NCBI RefSeq assembly: GCF_014698235.1
Contig: NZ_JACJSP010000006.1
Coordinates: 1 to 64,000, forward strand
Length of the DNA: 64,000 nt
Direction of reading: 5' to 3'
Source of the DNA: Limnothrix sp. FACHB-406
Lineage (GTDB): Bacteria > Cyanobacteriota > Cyanobacteriia > CACIAM-69d
Positions 18,635 to 27,006 of this stretch are shown here, in pieces. The notes beneath the pieces are model-generated. The model did not search any database. It was not told where the DNA came from and worked only from the letters and a program-made list of their open reading frames with translations. Within the stretch, counting starts at the first letter, position 1, and every line of letters starts with the position of its first letter. The translations under genes were made by a program, and so were the position numbers.

Positions 18635-19077
18635 ATTTTTCGCCAGCGTTCTCGACTCAAGAACATGCCCCGACCATTCCGAGCACGGCAGGTTAAACCG
18701 GTGGTTTTGGCTTCGCAACGAAATCCATTTCGCTCCCAAACCTGGTTGTAATTCAATCGAGGATATGGGCCCGCGATCGTGTCTCCCACACAAAGCACCT
18801 CGGTCTGGCCGTTGGCATTCAGCAAGATTTCATGACCCCAATCCAAATTACAATCGGCGGGCTGCGGGGGCAGTGGCCGCAACCCCGACTGCACATGACA
18901 GCGCAAATAGCCCTGGCCGCCATCCATCCAAGAGCCACAGATAATGTTACCGCTGGGTAACACAAACCCTTGAATCCCGGAATCAGCCTGCATAGGATGA
19001 ACCTGAACCGTGCCCCAACTGAGGCCAGCCACCGCCGCCGGAATTAACCATCGAGAAAGTCGCGCAAGAGAATCCAT
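18631..19077 (-). CDS. Small secreted protein, DUF6636-like
   Basis: 148 residues with an N-terminal signal sequence (WLIPAAVAGLSWGTVQVHPMQA) followed by a compact Cys-containing domain: FVLPSGNIICGS, YLRCHVQSG, NCNLDWG-like ADCNLDWG, FRCEAKTTGLTC and a C-terminal GRGMFLSRERW. The paired cysteines fit an exported disulfide-bonded domain. The pattern matches DUF6636 as I remember it; no function is known. It converges on the DUF362 gene with shared stop bases. Confidence 0.65.
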   Translation of the reverse strand: MDSLARLSRWLIPAAVAGLSWGTVQVHPMQADSGIQGFVLPSGNIICGSWMDGGQGYLRCHVQSGLRPLPPQPADCNLDWGHEILLNANGQTEVLCVGDTIAGPYPRLNYNQVWERNGFRCEAKTTGLTCRARNGRGMFLSRERWRKI

Positions 19078-19194
19078 CAGTTTCTACAGTTCCTAATGCC
19101 TTTTGCCCTGTTCTCATCGCGAGCCAAGTAACAGCCGTTGGGCCGTTTCGCCGCAACACAACCCGATGCTAGCCGATGGGGAACAATGAGGAAA

Positions 19195-19223
19195 TGTATA
19201 TTACGCTACAAACCGGGTATAAT
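19195..19223 (+). promoter_or_regulatory. Candidate sigma-70 promoter
   Basis: A perfect -10 TATAAT at 19218-19223 lies 30 bases upstream of the ATG at 19253. With a 17-base spacer the -35 would be TGTATA (19195-19200), only a partial match to TTGACA. Confidence 0.4.
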
Positions 19224-19252
19224 ACCGAGCACCATGAGTGACCCCAAGCCCT

Positions 19253-19639
19253 ATGTTTACTGATCTGCTGCCATTGTCTCTGCATGTGGATGCAGCCCTT
19301 TTGGCAAGTTCAGGCCTGTGGTCACTCGCTCTCTATTTGGCGTTGCCGGCCGTGAGCGATCGGCTGATGGATCTCTTGATTCGCTGGTTTGATTTTGCCG
19401 AGCGATCGCTCTATTTTTCCACGGAAGAATTTGAAAAAACTCGGACTGTTCGCGAATCCCAAAACGCTTTTTATGCCTCCATTTTCAGTGTCATTCCCTT
19501 TCTCGGGTTTGGCTTTTTGGTGCATTTGTTCTTGTCCCAGGCGATCGGAACAGTGGCCACACTGGGTCTCTCAGGCTTAGCCAGCGCCACGGCCGGCGTT
19601 TGGGAAACGATGAAGCCGAAAAACAGCAACCAGAAGTAA
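19253..19639 (+). CDS. Small conserved membrane protein, function unknown
   Basis: 128 residues. Hydrophobic segments at about 15-35 (SLALYLALPAVSD) and 80-115 (FYASIFSVIPFLGFGFLVHLFLSQAIG) flank an amphipathic central part with WFDFAERSLYFSTEEFEKTRTVRESQ split over about 25 residues. I chose the ATG at 19253, just downstream of a good -10 box; a GTG five codons upstream is an alternative. I do not recognise a named family. It is followed by a small DUF3288-like gene on the same strand. Confidence 0.65.
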   Translation: MFTDLLPLSLHVDAALLASSGLWSLALYLALPAVSDRLMDLLIRWFDFAERSLYFSTEEFEKTRTVRESQNAFYASIFSVIPFLGFGFLVHLFLSQAIGTVATLGLSGLASATAGVWETMKPKNSNQK

Positions 19640-19722
19640 GGTCAAAATAAGAGAGAAAACAGAGAGAAAGACAAGTTAAAAGTAAATAAAAATAAAAACG
19701 TAAAAATAAAAAATAATTGAAC

Positions 19723-20010
19723 ATGAAACAGCAAGATCAACAACACCCACAAGAAATGGTCGATCGCAACTTGGTGCAAGCCATTTTGACCAGCGATCCC
19801 ACCGATTTTTATGTTTGTGAATTAGCCAGGTTACGAATTCGCTATCGCAACTTTCCGGGAGCCAGACAAATTCAAGCCGACCTGGACAAAGCCCTCAGCC
19901 GCTGGGGGTTTGATGAGGAATCGCTCTATCAAAAAACTCGCGAATTGCACGCCCAAGGCAATATTTATCAGGTCAATAGCCGTCGTCGCGATGAAGAAGA
20001 TTGGAGTTAA
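19723..20010 (+). CDS. DUF3288-like small protein
   Basis: A 95-residue soluble protein of unknown function with the conserved order DQQHPQEMVDRNLVQ, PTDFYVCELARLRIRYRNFPGA, IQADLDKAL and WGFDEESLYQKTRELHAQG. This matches the cyanobacterial DUF3288 family as I know it. The ATG at 19723 is preferred to an in-frame TTG two codons earlier. The leader is very A-rich (19650-19715). Confidence 0.75.
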   Translation: MKQQDQQHPQEMVDRNLVQAILTSDPTDFYVCELARLRIRYRNFPGARQIQADLDKALSRWGFDEESLYQKTRELHAQGNIYQVNSRRRDEEDWS

Positions 20011-20102
20011 AACCTCATCAATTGGGCTGTCAATACCTGTCAATACAAGGGTGTCTGAAAAGCCTAAATTGCTACCTTACGGGTCTGACCAAACAACAAA
20101 GA

Positions 20103-20122
20103 CAAGGGGCTTAAGCCCCTTG
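20103..20122. repeat. Palindromic repeat CAAGGGGCTTAAGCCCCTTG
   Basis: A perfect copy of the 20-base palindrome, flanked by AAAGA on the left and CCCCAACGACGG on the right. The right flank CCCCAACGA is shared with the 4116 copy, so the repeat unit is longer than the palindrome. Confidence 0.95.
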
Positions 20123-20215
20123 CCCCAACGACGGTTCGTGCTTGATCCGCGTTAAAAAATACCTTGTAGACATCCTCTAATTCAGTCTTGATCAGCAATT
20201 GCAATCTGAAAATCT

Positions 20216-20256
20216 AAAAAACTGCCTCGGGAGAGCACGGAAAACTCCCGAAGCAG
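20216..20256 (-). terminator. Intrinsic terminator of cpcL
   Basis: CTGC-C-TCGGGAG pairs with CTCCCGA-A-GCAG around an 11-base loop. On the minus strand it is followed directly by TTTTTT (complement of 20216-20221). It lies about 100 bases after the cpcL stop, in the correct orientation. Confidence 0.85.
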
Positions 20257-20358
20257 CATCTGGGTCGTCTGGCTTTGCTCACAGAATCCTAGGCTGCATT
20301 GAGCCGAGTTGATCTGTAAGGGAAGGATTGATCTACATCCACAAAAAAGGGAACCGGC

Positions 20359-21063
20359 TTAGGCCGCGCTGCTTCCGATCGTCACAGAGAACAGCAACAA
20401 CGCCGCAATCAAGAGCGACATGCCCGCCAACAAACCGATCGCCGTGGGCCAATCGGCCTGGCGCATAAAGGTTTCCCAATTGAACAAACCAAACTGCACA
20501 TCCATGGGTTTTGGCAAGCGATCGCGATAATCTTCGCCATAGCGAGCCGTGTGCGCAAAGGTTACTGCACCGCTCGATCGCTGAGGCAAAATCCGCCGCC
20601 GTTGATAGGGAACCGTGTCCCGTCCAAAGTGGGTTTGATATTCCTCGCTGTTGAGCAACGAGTCAATGAAGCCATTCAAACCTTCGGTGGCCAAAACGAT
20701 CGACCAAGACAGTTTTTCCCGATCGTTATAAACCTCGCGACCCAAAATTCGCTGCACACACATCTGCACAAAGCGATAATTATTATTGGTGTCGTAATTG
20801 CGCGTGCGAAACACTTCGGAAGTGGCCAGGCCGCGAATGAAGTCTTGCACCGAAATTTGACCGCAACGCAGTTGAGATTCCAGCGCCAAAAGACGGCTGC
20901 TGGCCGTTAGCTGTTGCTCATTAAAAATTTGCCGATAGGCCGCGCGAGTCACCTCATCAATCTCATTGGTGATGAGACGCAAACCACCTTGATTGGCAAC
21001 TTCAAAACCATCCACTCGCTGGTTTTGAGAAGTCAGGGGGTAATCCAGAAGGGGAAGTGCCAT
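20359..21063 (-). CDS. cpcL: Phycobilisome rod linker with membrane tail (CpcL / CpcG2 type)
   Basis: Linker that attaches phycocyanin rods. The N-terminal 180 residues form a PBS linker domain (MALPLLDYPLTSQNQRVDGFE start, then YRQIFNEQQL, FIRGLATSEVFR, RFVQMCVQRILGREVY, LNSEEYQTHFG). The C-terminus carries a hydrophobic helix (about 207-232: IGLLAGMSLLIAALLLFSV), the feature that separates CpcL/CpcG2 from core-binding CpcG1. CpcL rods are known to dock at the thylakoid membrane without an allophycocyanin core and to serve photosystem I or NDH-1 supercomplexes. Length 234 fits. Monocistronic with its own terminator and a long leader containing inverted repeats. Confidence 0.92.
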   Translation of the reverse strand: MALPLLDYPLTSQNQRVDGFEVANQGGLRLITNEIDEVTRAAYRQIFNEQQLTASSRLLALESQLRCGQISVQDFIRGLATSEVFRTRNYDTNNNYRFVQMCVQRILGREVYNDREKLSWSIVLATEGLNGFIDSLLNSEEYQTHFGRDTVPYQRRRILPQRSSGAVTFAHTARYGEDYRDRLPKPMDVQFGLFNWETFMRQADWPTAIGLLAGMSLLIAALLLFSVTIGSSAA

Positions 21064-21740
21064 AAACCAATCACTCTTTCAGTTTCAATTCCGGATTTAT
21101 AGAAGCTCGGTGGCTCCTGGTTGGAAGCCAAAGCCGAAGCCAAAGCTGAAGCCAAATTTTTGGAATCTGCTCAGTTTTGCTGAAGAACTGCTCTGGAAAT
21201 TGGAATCAAAAGATTGTTCAGTCCAGAGCAGATTGGCACTAGCAGGGAAGGAGATTTTAAAGAAGGCAACTGAATAGATTAATCCATCAAATTGCCAACA
21301 ATGTTGAACAACATTCTTCTGAGGTTTAAACCACAACCTGCTTCAGCATAGGTTAGGGCATGAGTAATTAAGCTTAGTCATTTGAGAAAAGTAGGATTCC
21401 GCAATTCTTCTCAACTCCAAAGGCGGTTTTTTGCAAGTATTTGTAAGGTTTTCTCAGAGATTGAAGATTCAATAAATTTGATCTTCTTTGGAAATTGCAA
21501 AATCTCAATCGGTTTACGCTTAATTTGTGCTTGATCGCCAATGATTCTGTTCTCGATCGCCTGTTAATCCAAAATCCCTGAAAATGAGAGTATGTAAAAA
21601 AATGTAATCTCCATGAGGAGCGATCGAACCCATCCAGGGCCGGTTTTGCAGTCCCCGATCGATTGCTGGAGCTTTTGATTTGGCTGTTGATTTTGGTTCC
21701 GAGCTTTGAGCCGGTTTTTGAGGCCCTGGTTTTTGAGGCC
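21064..21740. other. 677-base region upstream of cpcL
   Basis: No gene seen. It holds a GAAGCCAAAGCC-type 12-base repeat (about 21120-21155), a 10-base inverted repeat at 21188-21231 and a 7-base inverted repeat at 21300-21315, all upstream of cpcL, then AT-rich sequence. Confidence 0.55.
21188..21231. promoter_or_regulatory. Inverted repeat in the cpcL leader
   Basis: CTGCTCTGGA (21188-21197) pairs with TCCAGAGCAG (21222-21231), a perfect 10-base stem with a 24-base loop, 125-168 bases upstream of the cpcL start. There is no T-run. It could be a leader RNA hairpin or an operator. Confidence 0.4.
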
Positions 21741-22601
21741 CTAAGGATTGCAGAAGGGGCAGTAGGTGGGATCCGCAGTGGTTTCGCCTTGGGGAAAGGG
21801 ATCGTCCTGTTGGTGGCCACAGCGATCGCAAATGGAGCGATGCAGGCGAATGAGCGACGTGGGCAGCCCACATTCACCACAGGGCAACCCCGGCAGCCGC
21901 TGCGTGACCCAAAACCCCGGCCAGTGACAAACGGGACAGGTCGATCGCGCCTTGGCCACCAGGTTTTCCGTGGCTTGGGCAATCACCTGCATTCGCGTGG
22001 GGTTATGCATGGCTCGCATATCCGTTTCCACCCACAGGGAGCCATCGGGCGATCGGGTCAGGGCCTCGGTGACGGCCGCCGCCAGAGCCGAGCGATCGCG
22101 CAGGCCCTTCGTCACCCCCTGCAGGTTTTGGGGTTCGCCCCAACCCACCACCAGACCGTGATCGGGAAAACCAATGGTTTCAGCAAATTTTTCCACTTCC
22201 GCCCAACTGCGAACCCGTCCTTGGCGATAGTTGGTTTTTAGGGAAATGGCCTCACCGACCAACTCCAGCCCCAGGGATTGATCAATCAGCAGCACCAATT
22301 CCCGGTTAGCCGCCGCGAAGGGAACGCTGGGATGGGGGCCAAAGGAACCTTCACTGGCTAGGGCGATCGACCCACCGGTTAGCGCCAAGGCCGCCAGGGC
22401 CTTAGCCCGAGCCGTGGCAAGCTGATCGCCGGGTCGATCAACTTCTCGGGTAAAAGTGCCAAACCGATCCGTATCCAGTTCCGACGGCACGATCGAGCGC
22501 AGGCCCCAGGCTTGCTCCAAAATCGGCGCAATCACCTGTTCCTTGCCATGCATCGTGGCGATCGTGATGGTTTCCCCTTCCCAAGCGTCCGTCAGGTTCA
22601 T
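21741..22601 (-). CDS. DUF6671-like protein with C-terminal zinc-ribbon cysteines
   Basis: 286 residues, function unknown. The N-terminal part starts ITIATMHGKEQVIAPIL and continues with VPSELDTDRFGTFT, LALTGGSIALASEGSFGPHP and VLLIDQSLGLELVGE. The last 80 residues contain four Cys pairs (CPVCHWPG, LPCGECGLP, CDRCGH, YCPFCNP), suggesting two zinc ribbons. The pattern fits DUF6671. It lies 30 bases downstream of a Ca2+/H+ antiporter gene on the same strand, so the two may be co-transcribed. Confidence 0.7.
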   Translation of the reverse strand: MNLTDAWEGETITIATMHGKEQVIAPILEQAWGLRSIVPSELDTDRFGTFTREVDRPGDQLATARAKALAALALTGGSIALASEGSFGPHPSVPFAAANRELVLLIDQSLGLELVGEAISLKTNYRQGRVRSWAEVEKFAETIGFPDHGLVVGWGEPQNLQGVTKGLRDRSALAAAVTEALTRSPDGSLWVETDMRAMHNPTRMQVIAQATENLVAKARSTCPVCHWPGFWVTQRLPGLPCGECGLPTSLIRLHRSICDRCGHQQDDPFPQGETTADPTYCPFCNP

Positions 22602-22631
22602 TGTTCCCCAAAAACCGATGCCCTCAAGTTC

Positions 22632-23747
22632 CTAACTGGCAATTGTGGGGTGGAAGAAGAAGGCCAAACCCAGCACCAAATAGGCCGCCAACAACAGCAA
22701 CCCCTCCAGCCAATTGGATTCCCCGTCGGAGCTGATGGAGTTGGCGATCAACACCGAAACGGCCACGGCCACCAGCTCAAAGGGTTGGAAGTTCAAATCC
22801 ATGGGTTGCCCAAAAAACCAACCGGCAATCACCAACACCGGAGCCACAAACAGGGCAATTTGCAAGCTGGAACCCATGGCCACCGAAACGGACAAGTCCA
22901 TTTTGTTTTTCATGGCCACGGTGACGGCGGTGGCGTGCTCTGCTGCGTTGCCAATAATCGGCAACAAAATCACCCCGGTGAACAGTTCCGTCAGTCCCAA
23001 CTGTTCGGTGGCCGTTTCCAGGGAATGCACCAACAATTCCGACTCGATCGCCACAAAAATCGTGGCCGCCAACAACACCCCCACCCAGAGGGGCAGGTTT
23101 GGCCGGTGCGCTTCCCCTTCGCCGGCCGATTCGTCGCTGGCTTCCGGATCGGGCACGTCCCCTTCTGCCACGGCCACATCGTAGAGATAGCTGTGGGTTT
23201 TCATGGAAAACAGCAGGGTCATCACATAGACCAAAATCAAGACCACCGCCACCGCTGTCGAAAGCTTTTGCAAGACGCTCTCGGCAATGCCCACGGAGGT
23301 GAAGTTCACCGCTGTGGGTAGCAGCATGGCAATCACGGCCAGGTTCATGGACGAGGCATTCATGCGGGCAATGACGGGCTGGAAGGTTTGCTCCTTAAAG
23401 CGCAAGCCACCCAACAACATCGACAGCCCCATGACCAACAACAGGTTGCCGATGATGGAACCGGTCAAGCTGGCTTTCACAACGCCAACGTAGCCCTCTT
23501 TGAGCGCAACCAAGGCCACAATCAATTCGGTGGCGTTTCCAAAGGTGGCGTTCAGCAATCCCCCCAGGGAGGGGCCGACCAGCCCGGCGAGTTCTTCGGT
23601 GGCATGGCCCATCCAGGCGGCGAGGGGCACGATCGCCAAGCAAGCGGTGATGAACACCACCAGCGGACTCCAGTGCAACCATTCCGCCGCGATCGAGACG
23701 GGAATAAACCCCAAAAGGATGAGGAAGACGAGATCTTTTTTGCTCAT
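22632..23747 (-). CDS. cax: Ca2+/H+ antiporter (CaCA superfamily, CAX family)
   Basis: Exchanges Ca2+ for protons across the cytoplasmic or thylakoid membrane. The 371-residue protein has about 11 hydrophobic segments and the two inverted CAX signature repeats, GGLLNATFGNATELIVALVAL (split here over 21 residues, key GNATE) and GNAAEHATAVTVA. A central acidic loop (GDVPDPEASDESAGEGE, about 185-205) separates the halves, as in known CAX proteins. A probable two-gene unit with the DUF6671-like gene. Confidence 0.9.
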   Translation of the reverse strand: MSKKDLVFLILLGFIPVSIAAEWLHWSPLVVFITACLAIVPLAAWMGHATEELAGLVGPSLGGLLNATFGNATELIVALVALKEGYVGVVKASLTGSIIGNLLLVMGLSMLLGGLRFKEQTFQPVIARMNASSMNLAVIAMLLPTAVNFTSVGIAESVLQKLSTAVAVVLILVYVMTLLFSMKTHSYLYDVAVAEGDVPDPEASDESAGEGEAHRPNLPLWVGVLLAATIFVAIESELLVHSLETATEQLGLTELFTGVILLPIIGNAAEHATAVTVAMKNKMDLSVSVAMGSSLQIALFVAPVLVIAGWFFGQPMDLNFQPFELVAVAVSVLIANSISSDGESNWLEGLLLLAAYLVLGLAFFFHPTIAS

Positions 23748-23807
23748 TCTTTTTTGTGTTTGTTTGCTTTTTGCGTTTTCTGCTGGGGGTTAATCAACGG
23801 ACTTCGG

Positions 23808-25463
23808 TTAGGGGAGCCAGCGAGGACGGGCCCCAGGCAGTGGTAACGCCTGCGGGGTCAATTTGGCAAAGGTTCCATCGGGATTTTGGGCCACGGGCAA
23901 CAACCAAAGTTGGCTGTGCTCGATTTTATTGCCATCACTGGCTTCGGGTCGGCGGGAAACTTCGGGGTCGGTGGTCGATCGATCCGCACGGTTGCCCCGT
24001 CCTGATTCCCGATCGTCCTGGGTGGTTTCTTCTTCGCTTGCTTCGGACTGATCGGACTGATTGGACTGATCAGCGCGATCGTCCTTGGCCTTTGCCTTGG
24101 TGTCGATTTGGTCAAACAACAGGGCTGCACCATCCGGCGATAGATCAAGGGCAATATCGAGCTGCTCCGGCAACAGCAACAGGGGCGACAGGGCCTTGGT
24201 TTTTAGGTCAAAGGCTCCGATATAGGGCTGTTCGCGGTAGTTTTCATCCTCAACCCGTTGGGTAACCAAGGCGTAGAGCACACGGTTATCGGGGGTGAAT
24301 TCAGCGCGCAAAATTGATCCTTGAATTCGGGCCAGTTCCGTTTCGCCGCTGGGGGTGACCACAAAGAGCGATCGGGTAAAGTCACCGTTGAATTTCACCA
24401 GGGCCGCCGCTGAACCGTCGCTGGCAAATCCCAACACGGTTCCAAACTTGGGCAAAAAGTCCAGGGGTTGAATTTCCCGCCGGTAGCGATCGTTGTTGCC
24501 CGTGTCAGCTTTGGGCAGGGGCAAAATGGCCACCCCCTGCCCCTGGGTAATGGCGATCGATTGGCTGTCGGGCGTAATCACAAACTCGCCGCCGCCCTGG
24601 CTCTCCAGCTTTTGGGGCGTTTGCCGATCGCGCAGCAGCCACAGACTGACATTGCTGGCATTTTTGCGCTCCGCCCGTTGCACCAGGGCCGCCGAACCGT
24701 CGGGGGCCAAGTCAAATTTCAAGTTTTGATAATCCCGGTTATCCAAGACTGGCATCACCTCGCCAGCCGGTTCGGGCGCTTGGTTGGTGACGCTCAAGCC
24801 TGTGGTGACCGTATAAAACTGCTGTTCGAGCAGGCTGGGGCTGTCGGTTTTTTCCAGGGTGCTGGTTTCGGTGGCAGAAAACAGGATCCGATCACGGTTG
24901 GGATAGGGCTTGAAGTCGTTCACCAACAGGTTCGGCGGGGTGAGGATGGTTTTCCGCTGCTGGGTCAGTTCATACAGGATCAGGCGGCCGGCTTCCTCGC
25001 CTTCGGTGCCAATGTAAGCAAAAACCCGATCGCGCGATCGAAATGCCGCCGAGAAGGACTCCGCCGGTTTGCTGTCTTCGCGGGTGTCGCGGGCCCCGGC
25101 TCCCAACTGGAGCTGAAAGCTAGTGCCATAGGGCGCTGGGCGATCGAGCGTGAAGGCCATGCGAGTTCCGGCCCAGCTAACTTTCCCTTCCAGAGGAGGA
25201 TCCAGTTTTAAATTAGCCTCCACACTGTCTCGATTCATCGGCCGATTGAAGGCCAACACAAAGGCGCGATCGTCCGCTCCAATGGTGCGATCGGCCCATG
25301 AGAAATCGCGCACCCGCGCCGCCGATCGATCGCCCAGCACCAACAAAGCCGCGATCGCCACCACCAAAGCCGCGATCACCAGCCAGGCGGCTCGGTCAAT
25401 GGGTTGCCATTGGGGATTGCCCTTGGGGCTGTTTTGCCATCGATGTTGCACGGATCGCCACAT
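23808..25463 (-). CDS. Membrane-anchored Ig-like/beta-propeller protein
   Basis: 551 residues, exported. A single N-terminal membrane anchor (about 24-44: AWLVIAALVVAIAALLVLG) is followed by a SbsA-like Ig domain (about 65-150: FVLAFNRPMNRDSVEANLKLDPPLEG), then TolB/WD40-type propeller repeats with motifs such as FDLAPDGSAALV, FVITPDSQSIAI, GFASDGSAAALV and ALDLSPDGAALLF. An acidic, Asp/Ser/Gln-rich insert (about 450-500) interrupts the last blade. The role is unknown; probably extracytoplasmic binding. The ATG at 25463 is preferred over the TTG two codons upstream. Confidence 0.72.
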   Translation of the reverse strand: MWRSVQHRWQNSPKGNPQWQPIDRAAWLVIAALVVAIAALLVLGDRSAARVRDFSWADRTIGADDRAFVLAFNRPMNRDSVEANLKLDPPLEGKVSWAGTRMAFTLDRPAPYGTSFQLQLGAGARDTREDSKPAESFSAAFRSRDRVFAYIGTEGEEAGRLILYELTQQRKTILTPPNLLVNDFKPYPNRDRILFSATETSTLEKTDSPSLLEQQFYTVTTGLSVTNQAPEPAGEVMPVLDNRDYQNLKFDLAPDGSAALVQRAERKNASNVSLWLLRDRQTPQKLESQGGGEFVITPDSQSIAITQGQGVAILPLPKADTGNNDRYRREIQPLDFLPKFGTVLGFASDGSAAALVKFNGDFTRSLFVVTPSGETELARIQGSILRAEFTPDNRVLYALVTQRVEDENYREQPYIGAFDLKTKALSPLLLLPEQLDIALDLSPDGAALLFDQIDTKAKAKDDRADQSNQSDQSEASEEETTQDDRESGRGNRADRSTTDPEVSRRPEASDGNKIEHSQLWLLPVAQNPDGTFAKLTPQALPLPGARPRWLP

Positions 25464-25544
25464 ACCCAATCAGAAATTCCTCAGTTGATTGCACCGGATT
25501 GCGCCGGATTGCGCCTTTGCTTCCGCCCGATCGCCCCTAAAAAT

Positions 25545-25609
25545 TACGCCCAAGAGTCATGCCCAAAAGTCACGCCCAAGGGTCACGCCCAAGGGTCATG
25601 CCCAAAACT
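25545..25609. repeat. 13-base tandem repeat, 5 copies
   Basis: Units TACGCCCAAGAGT, CATGCCCAAAAGT, CACGCCCAAGGGT (twice) and CATGCCCAAAACT run without gaps, ending four bases before the stop of the next minus-strand gene. Confidence 0.95.
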
Positions 25610-25612
25610 CAT

Positions 25613-26443
25613 CTAGAACTCATAGGGATTTTTGGGAACCGGAATCGGGCGCATCGTTTGTGGCGCAATGCTCAACACTCGCTCGCCCTTGATTTCATCC
25701 ACCGCCATTCGCCCCTGAATTTCTAGCCAAGTATCAGGGGGATAGTCCGGCATATTGGCCGGCCGGCGCACGGGCAGCCCGATCGGGTAAGCATCCGCCG
25801 CACAGCAGGTGATCGTAAACCGCGAAATCCAAAACACATCTGCCGGATAGCCCTCCACCTTGGTGACAAAACCGCTGATGTTCACCGGTTGGTTTCGGTA
25901 GGCTTCCGGTTCGGGATAAACCTCCAAAGTCCGCACCCACTCAATCAGCGATCGCTGTTCCGGGCGCTTGTTGCTGCGAAAGGCCTTGGGCGCACGGGCG
26001 ATCGCGGTGGTGGGGTCGCCAATGCCCCGTTGCAAAGCTTTGTGGCTGGTGAGGGGCTGCGGCGCAATCCAAAACCCCCCGATCGCCGCCAACAGCAATA
26101 ACAGCGTTGCCCACCCCTTGGGCAGCAAACTGATGTGTTGTTCTGAGTCAGGATCCGCCGCCAACGACAATCGCCGCCGCAACAACCGCCCAGATTGCAC
26201 CAAATTAATCGCCAGACTGGCCGCCGCCATCAGCAACAAAAACCCCGTGACCACCACCAAGCCGTGATAGGCGGGATGGATCAGCAGGGCCAAGCGGCCA
26301 CCGTGCCAGTAGTGCAACATCAGCGCTCCCCACGCTGCGATCGCTGCCACATCGACCCAAGGCAGCCAGTTCGATCGACTTGGTTGTGACAACACGGCCG
26401 AAGCAGCTCCCATTGGAGCCGTCGCGTTAAGGAATGGCTTCAT
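25613..26443 (-). CDS. TIGR03943-like membrane/DUF1980-type protein (YcgQ family)
   Basis: 276 residues. Three or four hydrophobic segments occupy the N-terminal half (LPWVDVAAIAAWGALMLHYW, YHGLVVVTGFLLLMAAASLAI, ATLLLLLAAIGGFWIA). The C-terminal soluble part resembles YcgQ: VNISGFVTKVEGYPADVFWISRFTITCCAADAYPIGLPV, with its Cys-Cys pair (about 215-216). Members usually sit beside a DUF318 permease (YcgR); none is present here. The start is the ATG giving MKPFLNATAP; the frame extends 127 codons upstream but those residues look non-coding. Confidence 0.78.
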   Translation of the reverse strand: MKPFLNATAPMGAASAVLSQPSRSNWLPWVDVAAIAAWGALMLHYWHGGRLALLIHPAYHGLVVVTGFLLLMAAASLAINLVQSGRLLRRRLSLAADPDSEQHISLLPKGWATLLLLLAAIGGFWIAPQPLTSHKALQRGIGDPTTAIARAPKAFRSNKRPEQRSLIEWVRTLEVYPEPEAYRNQPVNISGFVTKVEGYPADVFWISRFTITCCAADAYPIGLPVRRPANMPDYPPDTWLEIQGRMAVDEIKGERVLSIAPQTMRPIPVPKNPYEF

Positions 26444-27006
26444 TGTACGGGGTGGTTTTGACCCCAACCTAGCGTTCCCGTGGTCATGCTGCCCCTCAAA
26501 TGCCCAGTGAATCAGCTTTTCAGCCCCCTGCGGCCTCCATTCTGAGCCAACGACCACCGGAAGATTCAGAAGGGGCGCGAGACGGCCCCACGGCCCAAAA
26601 AGTTCCGAGGGCAAGACAATGCAACAAGCGGCTAAAACCCACCCAAATTCGGCTGCTGTCCCCTTTACCGTTAAACACAGGCTTGATCGTTTATGGCTGG
26701 TTTTGTTGATAGTTACATGAGTCGTTTTGCTAATGCTTTTTCGGGTGACTGCTTGGAGAGCTTCATGAATAGTTTGGAAAATTTCATGAATCATTCCATG
26801 CTGTTTCACTGATGTTAATGCCACCAGAAAAAATCCAAAAAAATCCCTGCAATTCCTGAATTCCGTCCCCAGAGCCGAGAGACTCAGCCTGGAGGTTTGT
26901 GGCTAATTTAGAGGGATGCCAAACAATCAAAAAACAGTTCATCCATCGTGACATCTCCCCAGGAGACACAATGGAGGCTCAACCATTCAATCAGGAGATG
27001 ATTCCT
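26444..27006. other. 563-base divergent intergenic region
   Basis: Promoter region for the TIGR03943-like gene and the DUF4214-like gene. Short open frames here have no ribosome site or family features. The middle part is AT-rich with repeated TTCATGAAT words (26763, 26785). Confidence 0.5.

Larger units (their letters stand above)
20011..20358. other. 348-base convergent intergenic region
   Basis: Lies between the DUF3288-like gene (+) and cpcL (-). It contains the 20103 palindromic repeat and the cpcL terminator hairpin; no gene is seen. Confidence 0.6.

Noticed and set aside
21097-21336. 79-codon minus-strand frame upstream of cpcL
   Set aside because: Its Phe/Gly-rich end is produced by the 12-base GAAGCCAAAGCC repeat; no ribosome site or family.
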